A stretch of DNA of 64,000 bases from Oceanobacillus neutriphilus (lineage in GTDB: Bacteria > Bacillota > Bacilli > Bacillales > Amphibacillaceae). The stretch spans positions 270,805 to 334,804 of the forward strand of contig NZ_BMLW01000004.1 in the NCBI RefSeq assembly GCF_014645515.1, written 5' to 3'. The notes under the pieces are model-generated. The model worked only from the letters and a program-made list of their open reading frames with translations. It did no database searches and was not told the DNA's origin. A program made the position numbers and the translations under genes. Shown piece by piece: positions 63,941 to 64,000 of the stretch (its first letter is position 1; every line of letters starts with the position of its first letter).

Positions 63941-64000
63941 TAATCTGACAGATATTTTATAAAAAATAGCACACAAAAAGCGAGAAGAGCAGCTTCCAAA

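Overview
The window looks like chromosomal DNA of a low-GC Gram-positive bacterium, most likely a Bacillaceae member close to Oceanobacillus or Virgibacillus. The grounds are AT-rich sequence, strong AGGAGG ribosome binding sites, sigma-A type promoters, PRD-type PTS regulators, a PyrR attenuator, a Bacillus-type guanine riboswitch and protein families typical of that group. The genus is inferred. No rRNA, tRNA, CRISPR array or intact transposase gene was seen.

Layout. 1-3810: end of a mannose-family PTS (IIA, IIB, IIC, IID) followed by an M20 amidohydrolase. 3928-6236: PadR-controlled operon (PadR, permease-prefix membrane protein, propeller protein, and a 22-residue membrane peptide). 6466-7725: NCS2 purine permease. 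7876-13597: cellobiose-type PTS operon (IIA, GH1, IIB, IIC) and its divergent PRD regulator. 13598-14533: gene-free, with two palindromic repeat elements lying inside an 18-bp inverted repeat. 14534-23394: RpiR regulator, two Gfo/Idh/MocA oxidoreductases, a PRD regulator and a second cellobiose-type PTS operon. Its GH1 enzyme has Gln in place of the catalytic acid/base Glu. 23520-24428: macrolide phosphotransferase homologue. 24767-28287: ManO and a second mannose-family PTS (IIAB, IIC, IID). 28340-29296: mannose-6-phosphate isomerase. 29517-30089: a ClpP paralogue. 30225-34558: a 25-codon ORF, then a guanine riboswitch ahead of a DUF3100 membrane pair, an amidohydrolase and a TSUP permease. 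34593-37383: cytosine deaminase and permease behind a PyrR attenuator. 37410-40043: AEC carrier and benzoylformate-decarboxylase-like enzyme. 40310-55733: a single-strand cluster of oligopeptide ABC transporter, sugar isomerase-like protein, two oxidoreductases, intracellular alpha-L-fucosidase, R. etli-type asparaginase, M17 aminopeptidase and CutC, headed by a ROK regulator. 56166-56706: a probably frameshifted DinB-like gene. 56942-63940: KDG kinase, KDPG aldolase (DgaF type), glucosaminate ammonia-lyase (DgaE type), amidohydrolase, M20 deacylase and a YfcC-type carrier.

How it works together. Nearly everything serves uptake and cleavage of small conjugated nutrients: beta-glucosides, mannose-type sugars, nucleobases, acylated or peptide-linked sugars, and amino-sugar acids. 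Each block usually carries its own transporter, its own hydrolases and its own regulator or RNA switch. The observations most worth testing are the E-to-Q GH1 operon beside sugar oxidoreductases, the fucosidase/asparaginase/peptidase/ABC cluster as a candidate fucosyl-glycoasparagine or glycopeptide pathway, the riboswitch-linked DUF3100 pair as a candidate purine transporter, and a family of palindromic repeats whose stems differ in sequence while their core is conserved.
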